This document shows positions 18,114 through 29,007 of a DNA stretch of 64,000 nt, in pieces. Position 1 is the first letter of the stretch, and every line of letters begins with the position of its first letter. The position numbers and the translations under genes were made by a program. The DNA is taken from positions 372,001-436,000 of the forward strand of contig NZ_JAEINV010000001.1 in the NCBI RefSeq assembly GCF_016342705.1, given 5' to 3'. The notes under the pieces were generated by a model. The model did no database searches and was not told the DNA's origin. It saw only the letters and a program-made list of their open reading frames with translations. Origin of the DNA: Lutibacter sp. (GTDB lineage: Bacteria; Bacteroidota; Bacteroidia; Flavobacteriales; Flavobacteriaceae).

Positions 18114-19217
18114 TTATTCTACCCAATCTGCAATAAACAAATTGGTGTCGTGTGTTCCGTTATTATTTCTGTTTGAAGAGAAAACTATTTTTTTACCATC
18201 TGGAGAAAACATTGGGAAAGCATCAAAAACTGTATCAAAAGTAATTTGTTCTAAACCGGTTCCATCAACGTTTATCATAAATAAATTAAAGCTATGTTTA
18301 GTTTTATGATTGGATGAAAAGATTACTTTTTTACCTGAAGGATGAAAAAATGGTGCCCAGTTAGCGCTTCCTAAATTGGTGATTTTTGTTAATTCACTAC
18401 CGTCAACATTGCAAATATATAATTCCATATTAGTAGGTTGAACCAAGCCAACAGCTAATAAAACTTTATATTCTTTAATTTCCGCTTCGGTTTTTGGACG
18501 CGATGAACGGAAAATTAATTTAGTTCCATCTGGAGAAAAGAATGCACCACCATCGTAACCTAGTTCATCGGTTATTTGCTGAACATTGCTTCCATCTAAA
18601 TTCATAGTGAAAAGTTCTAAATCTCCAGTTCTGGTGGATGTAAATACAATTTTATCACCTTTTGGAGAAACAGTTGGCTCAGCATCATATCCTTTTTCAA
18701 AAGTTAATTGTTTTAATTGATTACCATTTATATCTGCTGTAAAAATGTCAAAACCTTCATAAACTGGCCAAATATATTTATTTCCATAATCCTCTTTTTT
18801 TGGAACTGGAGGACAATTTTTATCAGCCAAATGTGTTGATGAATAAATAATTGTTTTATTATCAGATAAAAAATAACTGCAAGTAGTTCTTCCTAAACCA
18901 GTGCTTACCATTTGTGGTTTAGTGCCTTTACTTAAATCGTCAGAAATGTCCATTGTGAAAATTTGATCACAGCCTAAACCCCAAATATTACTAGCCTGAA
19001 ACACCAATTTTTTATTATCAAAACTCCAGTAGGCTTCAGCATTATCGCCACCAAAAGTAAGTTGTTTTATATTTTTTAAATGTTTTTCTTGAGGATAATG
19101 TATGGTGTTTACAATTTTAGTAGCGCCAGATTTTCCATCGTAACTACTAGAGTTATGCGCAGATTTACATCCAATAAATAACCCTAAAACAAGTAATGCT
19201 GTAATATTTAATTTCAT
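18114..19217 (-). CDS. TolB-like PD40 beta-propeller lipoprotein
   Basis: Secreted lipoprotein of 367 residues: signal peptide ending in LFIGC (lipobox, Cys17). The body is built of repeated PD40/WD40-like blades such as SPKGDKIVFTSTRTGDLELF and SPDGKKIVFSSNR, the pattern of TolB and of Bacteroidota peptidase-associated propellers. No catalytic domain follows, so a binding or scaffolding role is likely. Probably co-transcribed with the downstream oxidoreductase. It is divergent from dusB, with a TATTTTTG box at 19244-19237 for this gene. Confidence 0.83.
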   Translation of the reverse strand: MKLNITALLVLGLFIGCKSAHNSSSYDGKSGATKIVNTIHYPQEKHLKNIKQLTFGGDNAEAYWSFDNKKLVFQASNIWGLGCDQIFTMDISDDLSKGTKPQMVSTGLGRTTCSYFLSDNKTIIYSSTHLADKNCPPVPKKEDYGNKYIWPVYEGFDIFTADINGNQLKQLTFEKGYDAEPTVSPKGDKIVFTSTRTGDLELFTMNLDGSNVQQITDELGYDGGAFFSPDGTKLIFRSSRPKTEAEIKEYKVLLAVGLVQPTNMELYICNVDGSELTKITNLGSANWAPFFHPSGKKVIFSSNHKTKHSFNLFMINVDGTGLEQITFDTVFDAFPMFSPDGKKIVFSSNRNNNGTHDTNLFIADWVE

Positions 19218-19236
19218 ATTGATATTTTTAGAGTTT

Positions 19237-19244
19237 CAAAAATA
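19237..19244 (-). promoter_or_regulatory. Candidate -7 box of the PD40 lipoprotein gene
   Basis: Minus-strand TATTTTTG, 20 bases before the start codon; no convincing distal TTG. Confidence 0.42.
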
Positions 19245-19281
19245 CAATTTAATTAAGAATTCATAAATAATTTAAATTATG

Positions 19282-19289
19282 TATTTTTG
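19282..19289 (+). promoter_or_regulatory. Candidate -7 box of dusB, inside the longest open frame
   Basis: TATTTTTGC matches TAnnTTTG with the commonly following C. It lies 3 bases after the first in-frame ATG (19279), which therefore would not be in the transcript; this supports the downstream TTG start for dusB. Confidence 0.55.
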
Positions 19290-19308
19290 CGCACTTAATT
19301 TTTTGATT

Positions 19309-20289
19309 TTGATTAAAATAGGCAATATAGAATTATGTGATTTCCCATTGTTGTTAGCACCAATGGAGGATGTGAGTGATCCACCTTTTAGAGCGTTGTG
19401 CAAAGAACAAGGTGCAGATGTGGTGTATACGGAATTTATTTCTTCAGAAGGATTGATTCGTGATGCTGCAAAAAGTAGAAAAAAACTGGATATTTATGAA
19501 AAAGAACGTCCAGTTGGAATCCAAATATTTGGAGCAAATTTAGAATCGATGCTTAGAACAGTTGAAATTGTTGAACAATCGAATCCTGATATTATTGATA
19601 TTAATTTTGGTTGTCCGGTTAAAAAAGTGGTTAGCAAAGGAGCTGGTGCTGGAATTCTAAAGGACATAGATTTAATGGTGAGTTTAACCGAAGCTATGGT
19701 AAAACACACCAAATTACCTATCACTGTCAAAACACGTTTGGGTTGGGATGAAGCGTCTATTAAAATTGTGGAGGTTGCTGAACGCTTACAAGATGTTGGT
19801 TGTGCTGCAATTTCTATTCATGGTAGAACGCGTAAACAAATGTATAAAGGCAATGCTACTTGGGCGCCAATTGCAGAGGTGAAAAATAATTCTAGAATGC
19901 ATATTCCTGTTTTTGGAAACGGAGATGTAAATTCTCCTGAAAAAGCCCTAGAAATGAGAGATAAATTTGGTTTGGATGGCGCTATGATTGGCCGTGCAAG
20001 TATTGGAAATCCTTGGTTTTTTAAACAAGTAAAGCATTTTTTTGAAACAGGTGAACATTTACCCGAAATTTCTATTGCTGAGCGTGTTGAAATGGCTCGT
20101 AGGCATTTGCAGATGGAAATTGATTGGAAAGGTGTTGAGATTGTTGGAGTTATGGAAACGCGTCGTCATTATACCAATTACTTTAAAGGAATTCCAGATT
20201 TTAAAGAATATCGTTTAAAAATGGTGAAGTCAGATACAGCGCAAGGCGTTTATGATGCTTTTGATGAAGTGTTACAGAAATTCGCTTAA
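19309..20289 (+). CDS. dusB: tRNA-dihydrouridine synthase B
   Basis: FMN enzyme that reduces uridine to dihydrouridine in tRNA. Features are the N-terminal LLLAPMEDVSDPPFRALC, the catalytic Cys in INFGCPVKKVVSKGAGAG, KTRLGWD, SIHGRTRKQMY and the phosphate-binding GNGDV plus GRASIGNPWFF. The longest frame starts at ATG 19279, but its first residues are not family-like and a TATTTTTG promoter box covers them; starting at TTG 19309 gives M-I-K-I-G-N-I-E-L, as in flavobacterial relatives I recall, and 326 residues. The next gene overlaps its stop codon by 1 base. Confidence 0.93.
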   Translation: MIKIGNIELCDFPLLLAPMEDVSDPPFRALCKEQGADVVYTEFISSEGLIRDAAKSRKKLDIYEKERPVGIQIFGANLESMLRTVEIVEQSNPDIIDINFGCPVKKVVSKGAGAGILKDIDLMVSLTEAMVKHTKLPITVKTRLGWDEASIKIVEVAERLQDVGCAAISIHGRTRKQMYKGNATWAPIAEVKNNSRMHIPVFGNGDVNSPEKALEMRDKFGLDGAMIGRASIGNPWFFKQVKHFFETGEHLPEISIAERVEMARRHLQMEIDWKGVEIVGVMETRRHYTNYFKGIPDFKEYRLKMVKSDTAQGVYDAFDEVLQKFA

Positions 20290-21014
20290 TGAATTATATA
20301 CGAGTAATTTTAATTGTATTTATTTCATTTTTTTCGTCTTGTATTTTTAATGGAAATTCAAGTGCTGAATTAAAAATAGTTAATTCTTATAAGTTAAATA
20401 TAAAAGAACCTTCAGGAATTACGTATTTCAACAATTATTTGTTTATTGTAAGTGATTTTAATGGCGTGGTTTATAAAGTTGATTTGAAAGGGAAAATTGT
20501 TGATGAAATTAAAATTAAAACTAAAGATTTAGAAGGTATTACTGTTAATGATAATGGAGATTTCTTTGTTGTGAGTGAGTCTAAAAGGGCTTTGTTTCAA
20601 ATTAATAGTAATGGTGAAATCATTAAAAAAAATAAGGTAAAAGGAAACCAAAAGCACAATAATAGTGGTTTAGAAGGACTTTGTTTTAGTTTGGACAATG
20701 ATAGTTTTTATGCAGTAAATGAAAAATCACCAAAACAGCTCTTAAATATTTCAAAAAAAGGAAAAATACTTTCAGAAATAAATATAGATTTTGCCAAAGA
20801 TTTATCGGGTATTTGTGAAGACACTGCTAAAGAGAATCTATGGTTATTGAGTGATGAATCACAAAAAATATTTAAAACTACAAAAAAGGGAGAGCTACTT
20901 AAAAGTTATAAAATTCCAGTTAAAAAGGCCGAAGGTATTGTAGTTGTTCAAAAACAAATTTATATTGTGAGTGATTCTCAGAATAAATTATATGTTTTTA
21001 AAAAGCCTAATTGA
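20289..21014 (+). CDS. SdiA-regulated (YjiK)-like propeller lipoprotein
   Basis: Secreted lipoprotein of 241 residues with signal peptide MNYIRVILIVFISFFSSC (lipobox SSC, Cys18). The mature part has four or five short propeller strands repeats of the type EPSGITYFNNYLFIVSDF, LEGITVNDNGDFFVVSES, LEGLCFSLDNDSFYAVNE and LSGICEDTAKENLWLLSDE, the pattern of the SdiA-regulated domain family. Function is not known for this family in Bacteroidota. Its start overlaps the dusB stop (TAATG), so translation is probably coupled; it ends before a strong bidirectional terminator. Confidence 0.8.
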   Translation: MNYIRVILIVFISFFSSCIFNGNSSAELKIVNSYKLNIKEPSGITYFNNYLFIVSDFNGVVYKVDLKGKIVDEIKIKTKDLEGITVNDNGDFFVVSESKRALFQINSNGEIIKKNKVKGNQKHNNSGLEGLCFSLDNDSFYAVNEKSPKQLLNISKKGKILSEINIDFAKDLSGICEDTAKENLWLLSDESQKIFKTTKKGELLKSYKIPVKKAEGIVVVQKQIYIVSDSQNKLYVFKKPN

Positions 21015-21030
21015 TTGTTCAAGTAATTAA

Positions 21031-21069
21031 ATAAAAAAGCAGTTTGAAATTTTCAAACTGCTTTTTTAT
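21031..21069. terminator. Bidirectional terminator between the YjiK-like gene and katG
   Basis: Perfect 19-bp inverted repeat around a single central base, core GCAGTTTGAAA/TTTCAAACTGC flanked by A6 and T6. It follows the plus-strand stop by 16 bases and the katG stop by 15, so it serves both. Confidence 0.88.
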
Positions 21070-21084
21070 GGTTAGATATTTAAT

Positions 21085-23319
<2,235 letters not shown>

Positions 23320-23497
23320 TTAAGTTACAATAAAGTAAGTATAAATTATTATTATCAATAAAAATTAACAATAGTTATTTCTTATACTTAAATAAATATT
23401 TAAAGTTTGGGGTGAAGTGAACGACTATTATTGTTTTGAATAACAGTCTAGTAAATTTAATAGAAAAATTTTATTTTAAGCAGAAATCAACTAACTA

Positions 23498-24700
23498 TTA
23501 TTCAACCAGCTTTTTAGAAATACGACTACTAGCAATTATTGATGCTAAAAAGCCTAAAATCAAAATGGTTGCCATTACGGTAAAAACATTGGCATAATTA
23601 AACTCAACAGGATAGGCTAGATTAGGTGTAATCATAAATAAGCTATACTTTTTTTGAAGTAATACGAGCAGTATTCCTATGGTTAGGCCTATAAAAAGTC
23701 CAACTACAGATAGTAAAAAGCCTTGTAAAATAAAAACACGTTTTATATCTTTTATGGTTGCGCCAATATTATATAAGGTTTTTAGATTGTCTCTTTTATC
23801 TAATATCATCATAATAATAGCGCCAATTACATTAAATAATGCTATTATTAAAATAAGCGTAAATATTAAATAGGAAGCTAAATTCTCTGTATTTAGCATT
23901 TTATAAAAAACAGCATTTAGCTGTTCTCTGGTTTCAATTTTAAATTCAGTTCCTAAAGTTATATTTAAATCATCAATTATTTTTGCGCGCTCTTTAATAT
24001 TGGTGACTTTTAATTCTATTGCTGAAATTTGTTCAGGTTTATAATTCAGTAGTTCTTGTGCAACTTCTAGAGATGTAAATGTGTATTTTTTATCAATTTC
24101 ATCGGTTAAGGCGAATATGCCAATTGGTTGTGTGTGAATTTCTGTAAAAGCGTTATTTGGATTTGTAATATAGCCAGAACCTGGCTTTGGAACATATATT
24201 TTTAGTGGTTCTAAATAATCAAAAACACCAACAGATAAAATAGCTGAAATTCCGTTTCCAACTACTGATCCATAGGGAACTTCAGTATTTAACCAACTTC
24301 CAATATAAACAGTAGTATCAATACTATTTACATTGGTGTAATTAACATCAACTCCTTTAATATAGGCAATATGTGTTTTTTGGTGAAATTCAAAAAAAGC
24401 ACGTTCTTCAATTACTTTTGAAAATGATGCAATTCCTTTTTGTTGTTCAATTTTTGATTGAAATGTTTTATCAAAAAGAAAAGATTTTCCTTTTTCAGAA
24501 GTTATTTTAATATCCGGATCAGAAGTGTTTAAAAACCCAATGCTAAATTCTCTAAGTCCAGAAAAACCAGAAAGAACAATAAATAAAGCGAGTGTTCCAA
24601 TAACAACACCAATTGCAGCAATAAATGTGATAATATTTATAGTATTGTTGCTGCTTTTAGAAAATAAATATCTTTTGGCTATGTAAAAAGGAAAATTCAA
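23498..24700 (-). CDS. LolC/LolE-type ABC transporter permease
   Basis: Inner-membrane permease of the lipoprotein-release or MacB-like type. 400 residues with one N-terminal membrane helix (FIAAIGVVIGTLALFIVLSGF, about 28-48), a large periplasmic domain to about residue 270 and three C-terminal helices of an FtsX domain (FNVIGAIIMMILDKRDNLKTLYNIGA marks the loop). No ATPase is adjacent; in Bacteroidota the LolD-like partner is usually encoded elsewhere. It follows rbfA after 1 base, an arrangement I recall as common in flavobacteria. Confidence 0.88.
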   Translation of the reverse strand: MNFPFYIAKRYLFSKSSNNTINIITFIAAIGVVIGTLALFIVLSGFSGLREFSIGFLNTSDPDIKITSEKGKSFLFDKTFQSKIEQQKGIASFSKVIEERAFFEFHQKTHIAYIKGVDVNYTNVNSIDTTVYIGSWLNTEVPYGSVVGNGISAILSVGVFDYLEPLKIYVPKPGSGYITNPNNAFTEIHTQPIGIFALTDEIDKKYTFTSLEVAQELLNYKPEQISAIELKVTNIKERAKIIDDLNITLGTEFKIETREQLNAVFYKMLNTENLASYLIFTLILIIALFNVIGAIIMMILDKRDNLKTLYNIGATIKDIKRVFILQGFLLSVVGLFIGLTIGILLVLLQKKYSLFMITPNLAYPVEFNYANVFTVMATILILGFLASIIASSRISKKLVE

Positions 24701-24701
24701 T

Positions 24702-25094
24702 TTATCGTTTTTGACGTTTGTCTAAAATATCAGGATTTGTAATTGGATTTTCGTTTTTGCCACGCAAAGCATTGTCAATATTCTCAATATAATCTAAACT
24801 ATCATCAATATAAAAAGCTAATTCAGGCATTCTTCTAAGTTGATCTCGTGTTCTTCGAGCCATTTCATATCTAATAGTTGAAGTGTTTTCCTGAACTCCT
24901 TTTAAAATAATTTCACGTTTTAATTGTGGAAAAACGCTTAAATATACTTTAGCTTGAGATAAATCAGAAGTAACATTTACTTTGGTAACAGATATAATTA
25001 CGCCCTTCATTCCATCTTGAGCGGCGTGTTGTAGAACTTCTGCTAAATCTTTTTGTAAAACACCTGCTATTTTTTTTTGTCTGTTTGTTTCCAT
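24702..25094 (-). CDS. rbfA: Ribosome-binding factor A
   Basis: 30S subunit maturation and cold-adaptation factor. 130 residues with the KH-like fold pattern: N-terminal helix RQKKIAGVLQKDLAEVLQ, strand VIISVTKVNVTSDLSQAKVYLSVF (about 31-54) and RYEMARRTRDQLRRMPELAFYIDDSL (about 78-103). Normal length. A TATCTTTG box ends only 4 bases before the ATG, so the message is probably leaderless. Confidence 0.95.
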   Translation of the reverse strand: METNRQKKIAGVLQKDLAEVLQHAAQDGMKGVIISVTKVNVTSDLSQAKVYLSVFPQLKREIILKGVQENTSTIRYEMARRTRDQLRRMPELAFYIDDSLDYIENIDNALRGKNENPITNPDILDKRQKR

Positions 25095-25098
25095 AATG

Positions 25099-25106
25099 CA
25101 AAGATA
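25099..25106 (-). promoter_or_regulatory. Candidate -7 box of rbfA giving a leaderless message
   Basis: Minus-strand TATCTTTGC matches the consensus. It ends 4 bases before the rbfA start codon, so transcription would begin at or next to the ATG. No clear distal TTG is seen. Confidence 0.5.
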
Positions 25107-25279
25107 ATAGTTAAATATACATAATTTCTATTTTATTTTTATTCATAACTAATTACTGCGAGTTTTAAAAGTTTTTATGAGTAACGTTTTTTTAAAGTCT
25201 TATATTTCTTAAATTTGAGTATCTAATGAATGTGGATATTATACTTTAATTTTTTTTTTTGAACATACACCATTTAAAA

Positions 25280-25717
25280 ATGCCACGAAAAACAGTATTT
25301 TTTATAATATTAAGTATATTTTTATTAACAGTATATTTAGTGTTTTCTGGAGCAGAAATTCTTAGTAGACCTTTAATAAATGCTATAGGAATGCCTTTTG
25401 GAACATTAATTTCATGGATTGGCATTATAACATTTCCTTTTTCAATTTATTTTGCTTGTAAGCATATTAATAATCCGAAAACTAGATTTTCAAAAAACTA
25501 TCAAACAGTTTTAAAAATACTAATAATACTAGCATTTTTATGGGGTATTGTGGGTTACTATTTAGCAGATAATTGGGCTTTTAATTTTTCAAGTAAATCA
25601 GTATTTAGAGGAGGAGTGAAAGCAGCTACTTATTTTTGGAATTATACTTACACAATAGTTATTTTACCCATACTATTTGTTATTGTTTACGGTTTACATT
25701 CAGTATTAAAAAAATAA
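25280..25717 (+). CDS. Four-helix membrane protein of unknown function
   Basis: Not recognised. With the ATG at 25280 the protein has 145 residues; a TTG at 25259 would add seven and is less likely. Four hydrophobic segments can be seen at about residues 5-25, 40-60, 78-98 and 118-140, with short basic loops (NNPKTRFSKNYQ) and a lysine C-terminus, so an integral inner-membrane protein is likely. It stands alone between rbfA and ftsX with 119 bases before the ftsX start. Confidence 0.7.
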   Translation: MPRKTVFFIILSIFLLTVYLVFSGAEILSRPLINAIGMPFGTLISWIGIITFPFSIYFACKHINNPKTRFSKNYQTVLKILIILAFLWGIVGYYLADNWAFNFSSKSVFRGGVKAATYFWNYTYTIVILPILFVIVYGLHSVLKK

Positions 25718-25781
25718 ATATTAACCGAAAATTAAAATAGAAAACAAATTTCTTCGTTCTTAAATTAATCGTTTGTTTCAC

Positions 25782-25812
25782 TTGCTACAACTAACAACAA
25801 ATTTGTATATTG
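25782..25812 (+). promoter_or_regulatory. Promoter of the ftsX operon
   Basis: TTG (25782-25784), a 21-base spacer and TATATTGC (from 25806), one T short of the TAnnTTTG consensus. It lies 25 bases before the TTG start of ftsX. Confidence 0.5.
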
Positions 25813-25836
25813 CAGCCTATTTAATACATATTACTT

Positions 25837-26715
25837 TTGGATAAATCATTTGAAAAATATCAAAAAAGACGATTAAGATCTTCATACTTTTCGGTTATCA
25901 TAAGCATTGCTTTGGTGCTTTTTTTGGTAGGAATTTTGGGACTTATTGTTTTAAAAACCAATAGTATAACAAAACATTTTAAAGAAAAAGTGGCTATCAC
26001 GGTTTTTTTAAAAGACGATGCTAATAATGATGATATCAAAATTTTACAAGCTGAATTAAAAAAGGCGGAGTACACAAAATCTGTTACTTTTATTTCAAAA
26101 TCCGTTGCTGCAAAAAAATATAGTGAAGAAATAGGTGAAAACTTTTTAGACTTTTTGGGAGAGAATCCGTTGAAAGACGCCATAGATGTTTCATTAAAAT
26201 CTGATTTTGTGACTCCAGAAAAAATGATGGAAATAGAAAATCAGCTAAAAATTAGAAGTATTGTTGCTGAAGTTTCTTATGATAAACCTTTAATTGAACT
26301 TTTAACTAAAAACATAACGCGTTTAAGTTTTTGGATGCTATTATTTAGTGGTTTATTTACACTTATTGCGGTAGTTTTAATTAATAGTTCTATCAGATTA
26401 TCAGTTTATTCTAAGCGTTTTACTATAAAAACTATGCAAATGGTGGGTGCAACTAAAGGATTTATTAGAGTGCCATTTATTATTCAAAGTATAAAACTAG
26501 GAGTTCTTGGAGCCTTAGTTTCTATAACCGGGCTGTTAGTTTTTATTATGTATGTGAATAAAATGGTTCCTGAAATTGAACTTTTATCTGATTATGAAAT
26601 TTTAGGAATTTTATTTTCAGCAATTATTGCACTTGGAATTTTAATAACTTGGATTAGTACATTTTTTGCAACTCAAAGGTTTTTAAATTTAAGAACCGAT
26701 GAATTATATTATTAA
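25837..26715 (+). CDS. ftsX: Cell-division protein FtsX
   Basis: Membrane protein that, with FtsE, links cell division to peptidoglycan hydrolysis. 292 residues with a cytoplasmic start (FEKYQKRRLRSSY), helix 1 at about 17-40, an extracytoplasmic domain to about 165, and three C-terminal helices. The start is TTG: the codons before it run to a stop after four positions without an ATG, and the residues from this TTG match FtsX starts of relatives. ftsE is not adjacent, which is usual in Bacteroidota. It heads the ftsX-DUF3098-uppP-truB operon. Confidence 0.93.
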   Translation: MDKSFEKYQKRRLRSSYFSVIISIALVLFLVGILGLIVLKTNSITKHFKEKVAITVFLKDDANNDDIKILQAELKKAEYTKSVTFISKSVAAKKYSEEIGENFLDFLGENPLKDAIDVSLKSDFVTPEKMMEIENQLKIRSIVAEVSYDKPLIELLTKNITRLSFWMLLFSGLFTLIAVVLINSSIRLSVYSKRFTIKTMQMVGATKGFIRVPFIIQSIKLGVLGALVSITGLLVFIMYVNKMVPEIELLSDYEILGILFSAIIALGILITWISTFFATQRFLNLRTDELYY

Positions 26716-26717
26716 AA

Positions 26718-26963
26718 ATGAAAGAAAAGAATCAAAATAACCAAAACGAGTTTTTGTTTGGAAAAAGGAATTATATAATAATGCTAATTGGTATAGTAGT
26801 TATAGCAGTAGGTTTTATTTTAATGGCAGGAGGCGGAAGTGATGACCCCAATGTTTTTAATGAAGAAATATATAATTTTAGAAGAATCCGTTTAGCACCA
26901 ACACTAGTTTTAATTGGTTTAGCAATTGAAATTTATGCCATTATGGCGAAGTCTAAAAAGTAA
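26718..26963 (+). CDS. DUF3098 membrane protein
   Basis: 81-residue protein with two membrane helices (about residues 17-38 and 59-76) and between them [20 protein letters not shown], the family's conserved loop. The function is not known. It is always found, as I recall, between ftsX and uppP in Bacteroidota, and here it is 2 bases from each neighbour, so it is co-expressed with cell-wall genes. Confidence 0.9.
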   Translation: MKEKNQNNQNEFLFGKRNYIIMLIGIVVIAVGFILMAGGGSDDPNVFNEEIYNFRRIRLAPTLVLIGLAIEIYAIMAKSKK

Positions 26964-26965
26964 GC

Positions 26966-27778
26966 ATGAATTATATTGAAGCAATTATTTTAGCTATTAT
27001 TGAAGGGTTTACAGAATATTTACCTGTTTCTTCAACAGGACATTTAATTATTGCATCCTCTTTTATGAAAATTGCAAACGATGATTTTACCAAACTATTT
27101 ACTATTGTTATTCAGTTAGGTGCTATTTTAGCGGTTTTAGTGTTGTATTGGAAACGCTTTTTTCAAAGTTTAGATTTTTATATTAAGTTATTGGTTGCAT
27201 TTATTCCTGCTGTAGTTTTGGGTTTATTGTTGAATGATGTAATTGATAAGTTATTAGAGAGTCCATTAGTAGTTGCAACTTCATTAATTTTGGGAGGAAT
27301 TTTATTGCTAAAAGTTGATGATTGGTTTAAATCTAACGAAGAAATTGATATTAAAAATCCAACGGCACATTCAAATATAAGTTATGTGACGGCTCTTAAA
27401 ATTGGCTTTTTTCAATGTTTGGCCATGATTCCTGGAACTTCAAGAAGTGGAGCGACAATAGTTGGAGGAATGTCTCAAAAATTAAATAGAAAAACGGCTG
27501 CTGAGTTTTCATTTTTTTTAGCAGTGCCAACTATGTTTGGTGCTACAGGTAAAAAATTACACGATTATTTTGGTGCAGGTTTAGTGTTAAATGATGCGCA
27601 AATTAACTATTTAATTATCGGAAATATTATAGCCTTTATTGTGGCTTTAATAGCTATTAAATCCTTTATTGATTACTTAAGTAAAAAAGGTTTTAAGGTA
27701 TTTGGATATTATAGAATTGTTTTAGGAGTTACTTTATTATTTATTCATTATTTTATTTATCCATTATCTATTATTTAA
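26966..27778 (+). CDS. uppP: Undecaprenyl-diphosphatase
   Basis: Inner-membrane phosphatase that recycles the carrier lipid for peptidoglycan synthesis and gives bacitracin resistance. The 270-residue, roughly eight-helix protein has both active-site motifs: [16 protein letters not shown] (about residues 13-28) and [10 protein letters not shown] (about 157-166). It starts 2 bases after DUF3098 and shares one base with truB. Confidence 0.96.
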   Translation: MNYIEAIILAIIEGFTEYLPVSSTGHLIIASSFMKIANDDFTKLFTIVIQLGAILAVLVLYWKRFFQSLDFYIKLLVAFIPAVVLGLLLNDVIDKLLESPLVVATSLILGGILLLKVDDWFKSNEEIDIKNPTAHSNISYVTALKIGFFQCLAMIPGTSRSGATIVGGMSQKLNRKTAAEFSFFLAVPTMFGATGKKLHDYFGAGLVLNDAQINYLIIGNIIAFIVALIAIKSFIDYLSKKGFKVFGYYRIVLGVTLLFIHYFIYPLSII

Positions 27779-28470
27779 TGTTAACTGTTGAAGATTTTAA
27801 AAATGGACTAGTTTTATTAATAGATAAACCTTTGGAATGGACTTCCTTTCAGGTAGTTAATAAAGTACGTTGGCATATTCGTCAAAAGTTCAATTTAAAG
27901 AAAATAAAAGTTGGACATGCTGGTACTTTAGATCCTTTAGCAAGCGGTTTGTTAATTATTTGCACTGGAAATTTCACAAAAAAAATTGATGAATATCAAG
28001 GGCAAATTAAAGAATATACAGGTGAAATAACTTTAGGAGCAACTACGCCAAGTTATGATATGGAAACCGAAGTAAATGAAACCTTTAAAACGGAGCATAT
28101 TACGGATGCTATAGTTCATAAAACAGTTCAGCAGTTTATTGGTGAAATAGATCAAAAACCACCTATGTTTTCAGCATTAAAAAGAGATGGAGTTAGATTA
28201 TATGATATGGCTCGCGAAGGAAAATCCATCGAAATTCCTTCTAGAAAAATCACTATTTCAGAATTTGAGCTCACTAAAATTGAATTGCCAAAAGTTGAAT
28301 TCAGAGTTGTTTGTAGCAAAGGAACATATATTCGTTCATTAGCTTTTGATTATGGCAAAGCGTTAAATTCTGGTGCTTATTTATCAAAATTAAGAAGAAC
28401 CAAAATAGGTGAATTTAACGTTGAAAATGGGTTAGAACCTTTAGAGTATATTGAAAAACATTTAAGCTAA
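27778..28470 (+). CDS. truB: tRNA pseudouridine-55 synthase
   Basis: Makes pseudouridine 55 in the T loop of tRNA. 230 residues with the catalytic motif [14 protein letters not shown] (Asp at about residue 51), the loop [21 protein letters not shown] and [15 protein letters not shown]. It is the short form without a PUA domain. Its ATG overlaps the uppP stop by 1 base. It ends 1 base before a convergent gene. Confidence 0.96.
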   Translation: MLTVEDFKNGLVLLIDKPLEWTSFQVVNKVRWHIRQKFNLKKIKVGHAGTLDPLASGLLIICTGNFTKKIDEYQGQIKEYTGEITLGATTPSYDMETEVNETFKTEHITDAIVHKTVQQFIGEIDQKPPMFSALKRDGVRLYDMAREGKSIEIPSRKITISEFELTKIELPKVEFRVVCSKGTYIRSLAFDYGKALNSGAYLSKLRRTKIGEFNVENGLEPLEYIEKHLS

Positions 28471-28471
28471 A

Positions 28472-28960
28472 CTACTTTTTTACCAATCTTCCTAGCCAGC
28501 TCTCCATAATATTAATTTCCCAGTTATAACGTAACTCCTCCTTAATAGTTATCATATTATTAAAAACAATAGTTTTTTCAGAAACACCTTTGGATTTTAT
28601 CATTTTTTTAAACTCAATAATATCTTTGTATTGCACAAATTCTCCTTGCTTATAACAAACATTTATTTTATCTAATAATACAATTTCAAATTTTTTCTCT
28701 AGCTCTATAATAAATGAGGTTAAAGCATCGTGCGCTTCAAGGCTAACAGAGTTTTCTGTGTCATTTGCGGTAACAAGAATAAATCTATCGTGCTTAATTA
28801 AATAAGAGCATTCAATTTCATTTCTATCGGATTTCCAACTTGATAAAAAAGTTTCTAATTTGGTAGTTATCTCTTCAGTTTCTTGTGGATAAAATTTTCT
28901 ATTAGAAGGGAAAACCCAAATTTTTGATTCCTCTGGAATAGTACTAAAACCTACGATCAT
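28472..28960 (-). CDS. Conserved flavobacterial protein often labelled ABC transporter ATPase
   Basis: 162-residue soluble protein. Its pattern (start IPEESKIWVFPSNRKF, middle ELEKKFEIVLLDKINVCYKQGEFVQY, then SEKTIVFNN and ESWLGR) matches a family in Flavobacteriia that databases call ABC transporter ATPase, as I recall. There is no Walker A, signature or Walker B motif, so that name is not supported by this sequence. The function is unknown. It is monocistronic or grouped with the thioredoxin-like gene 47 bases upstream. Confidence 0.75.
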   Translation of the reverse strand: MIVGFSTIPEESKIWVFPSNRKFYPQETEEITTKLETFLSSWKSDRNEIECSYLIKHDRFILVTANDTENSVSLEAHDALTSFIIELEKKFEIVLLDKINVCYKQGEFVQYKDIIEFKKMIKSKGVSEKTIVFNNMITIKEELRYNWEINIMESWLGRLVKK

Positions 28961-29007
28961 TAATTATAATTTTGGGTAAAGATATTGAAAATAACAGTAG
29001 GTTAACC

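Noticed and set aside
25837-26715. Absence of ftsE next to ftsX as evidence of a broken system
   Set aside because: ftsE and ftsX are usually separate in Bacteroidota.
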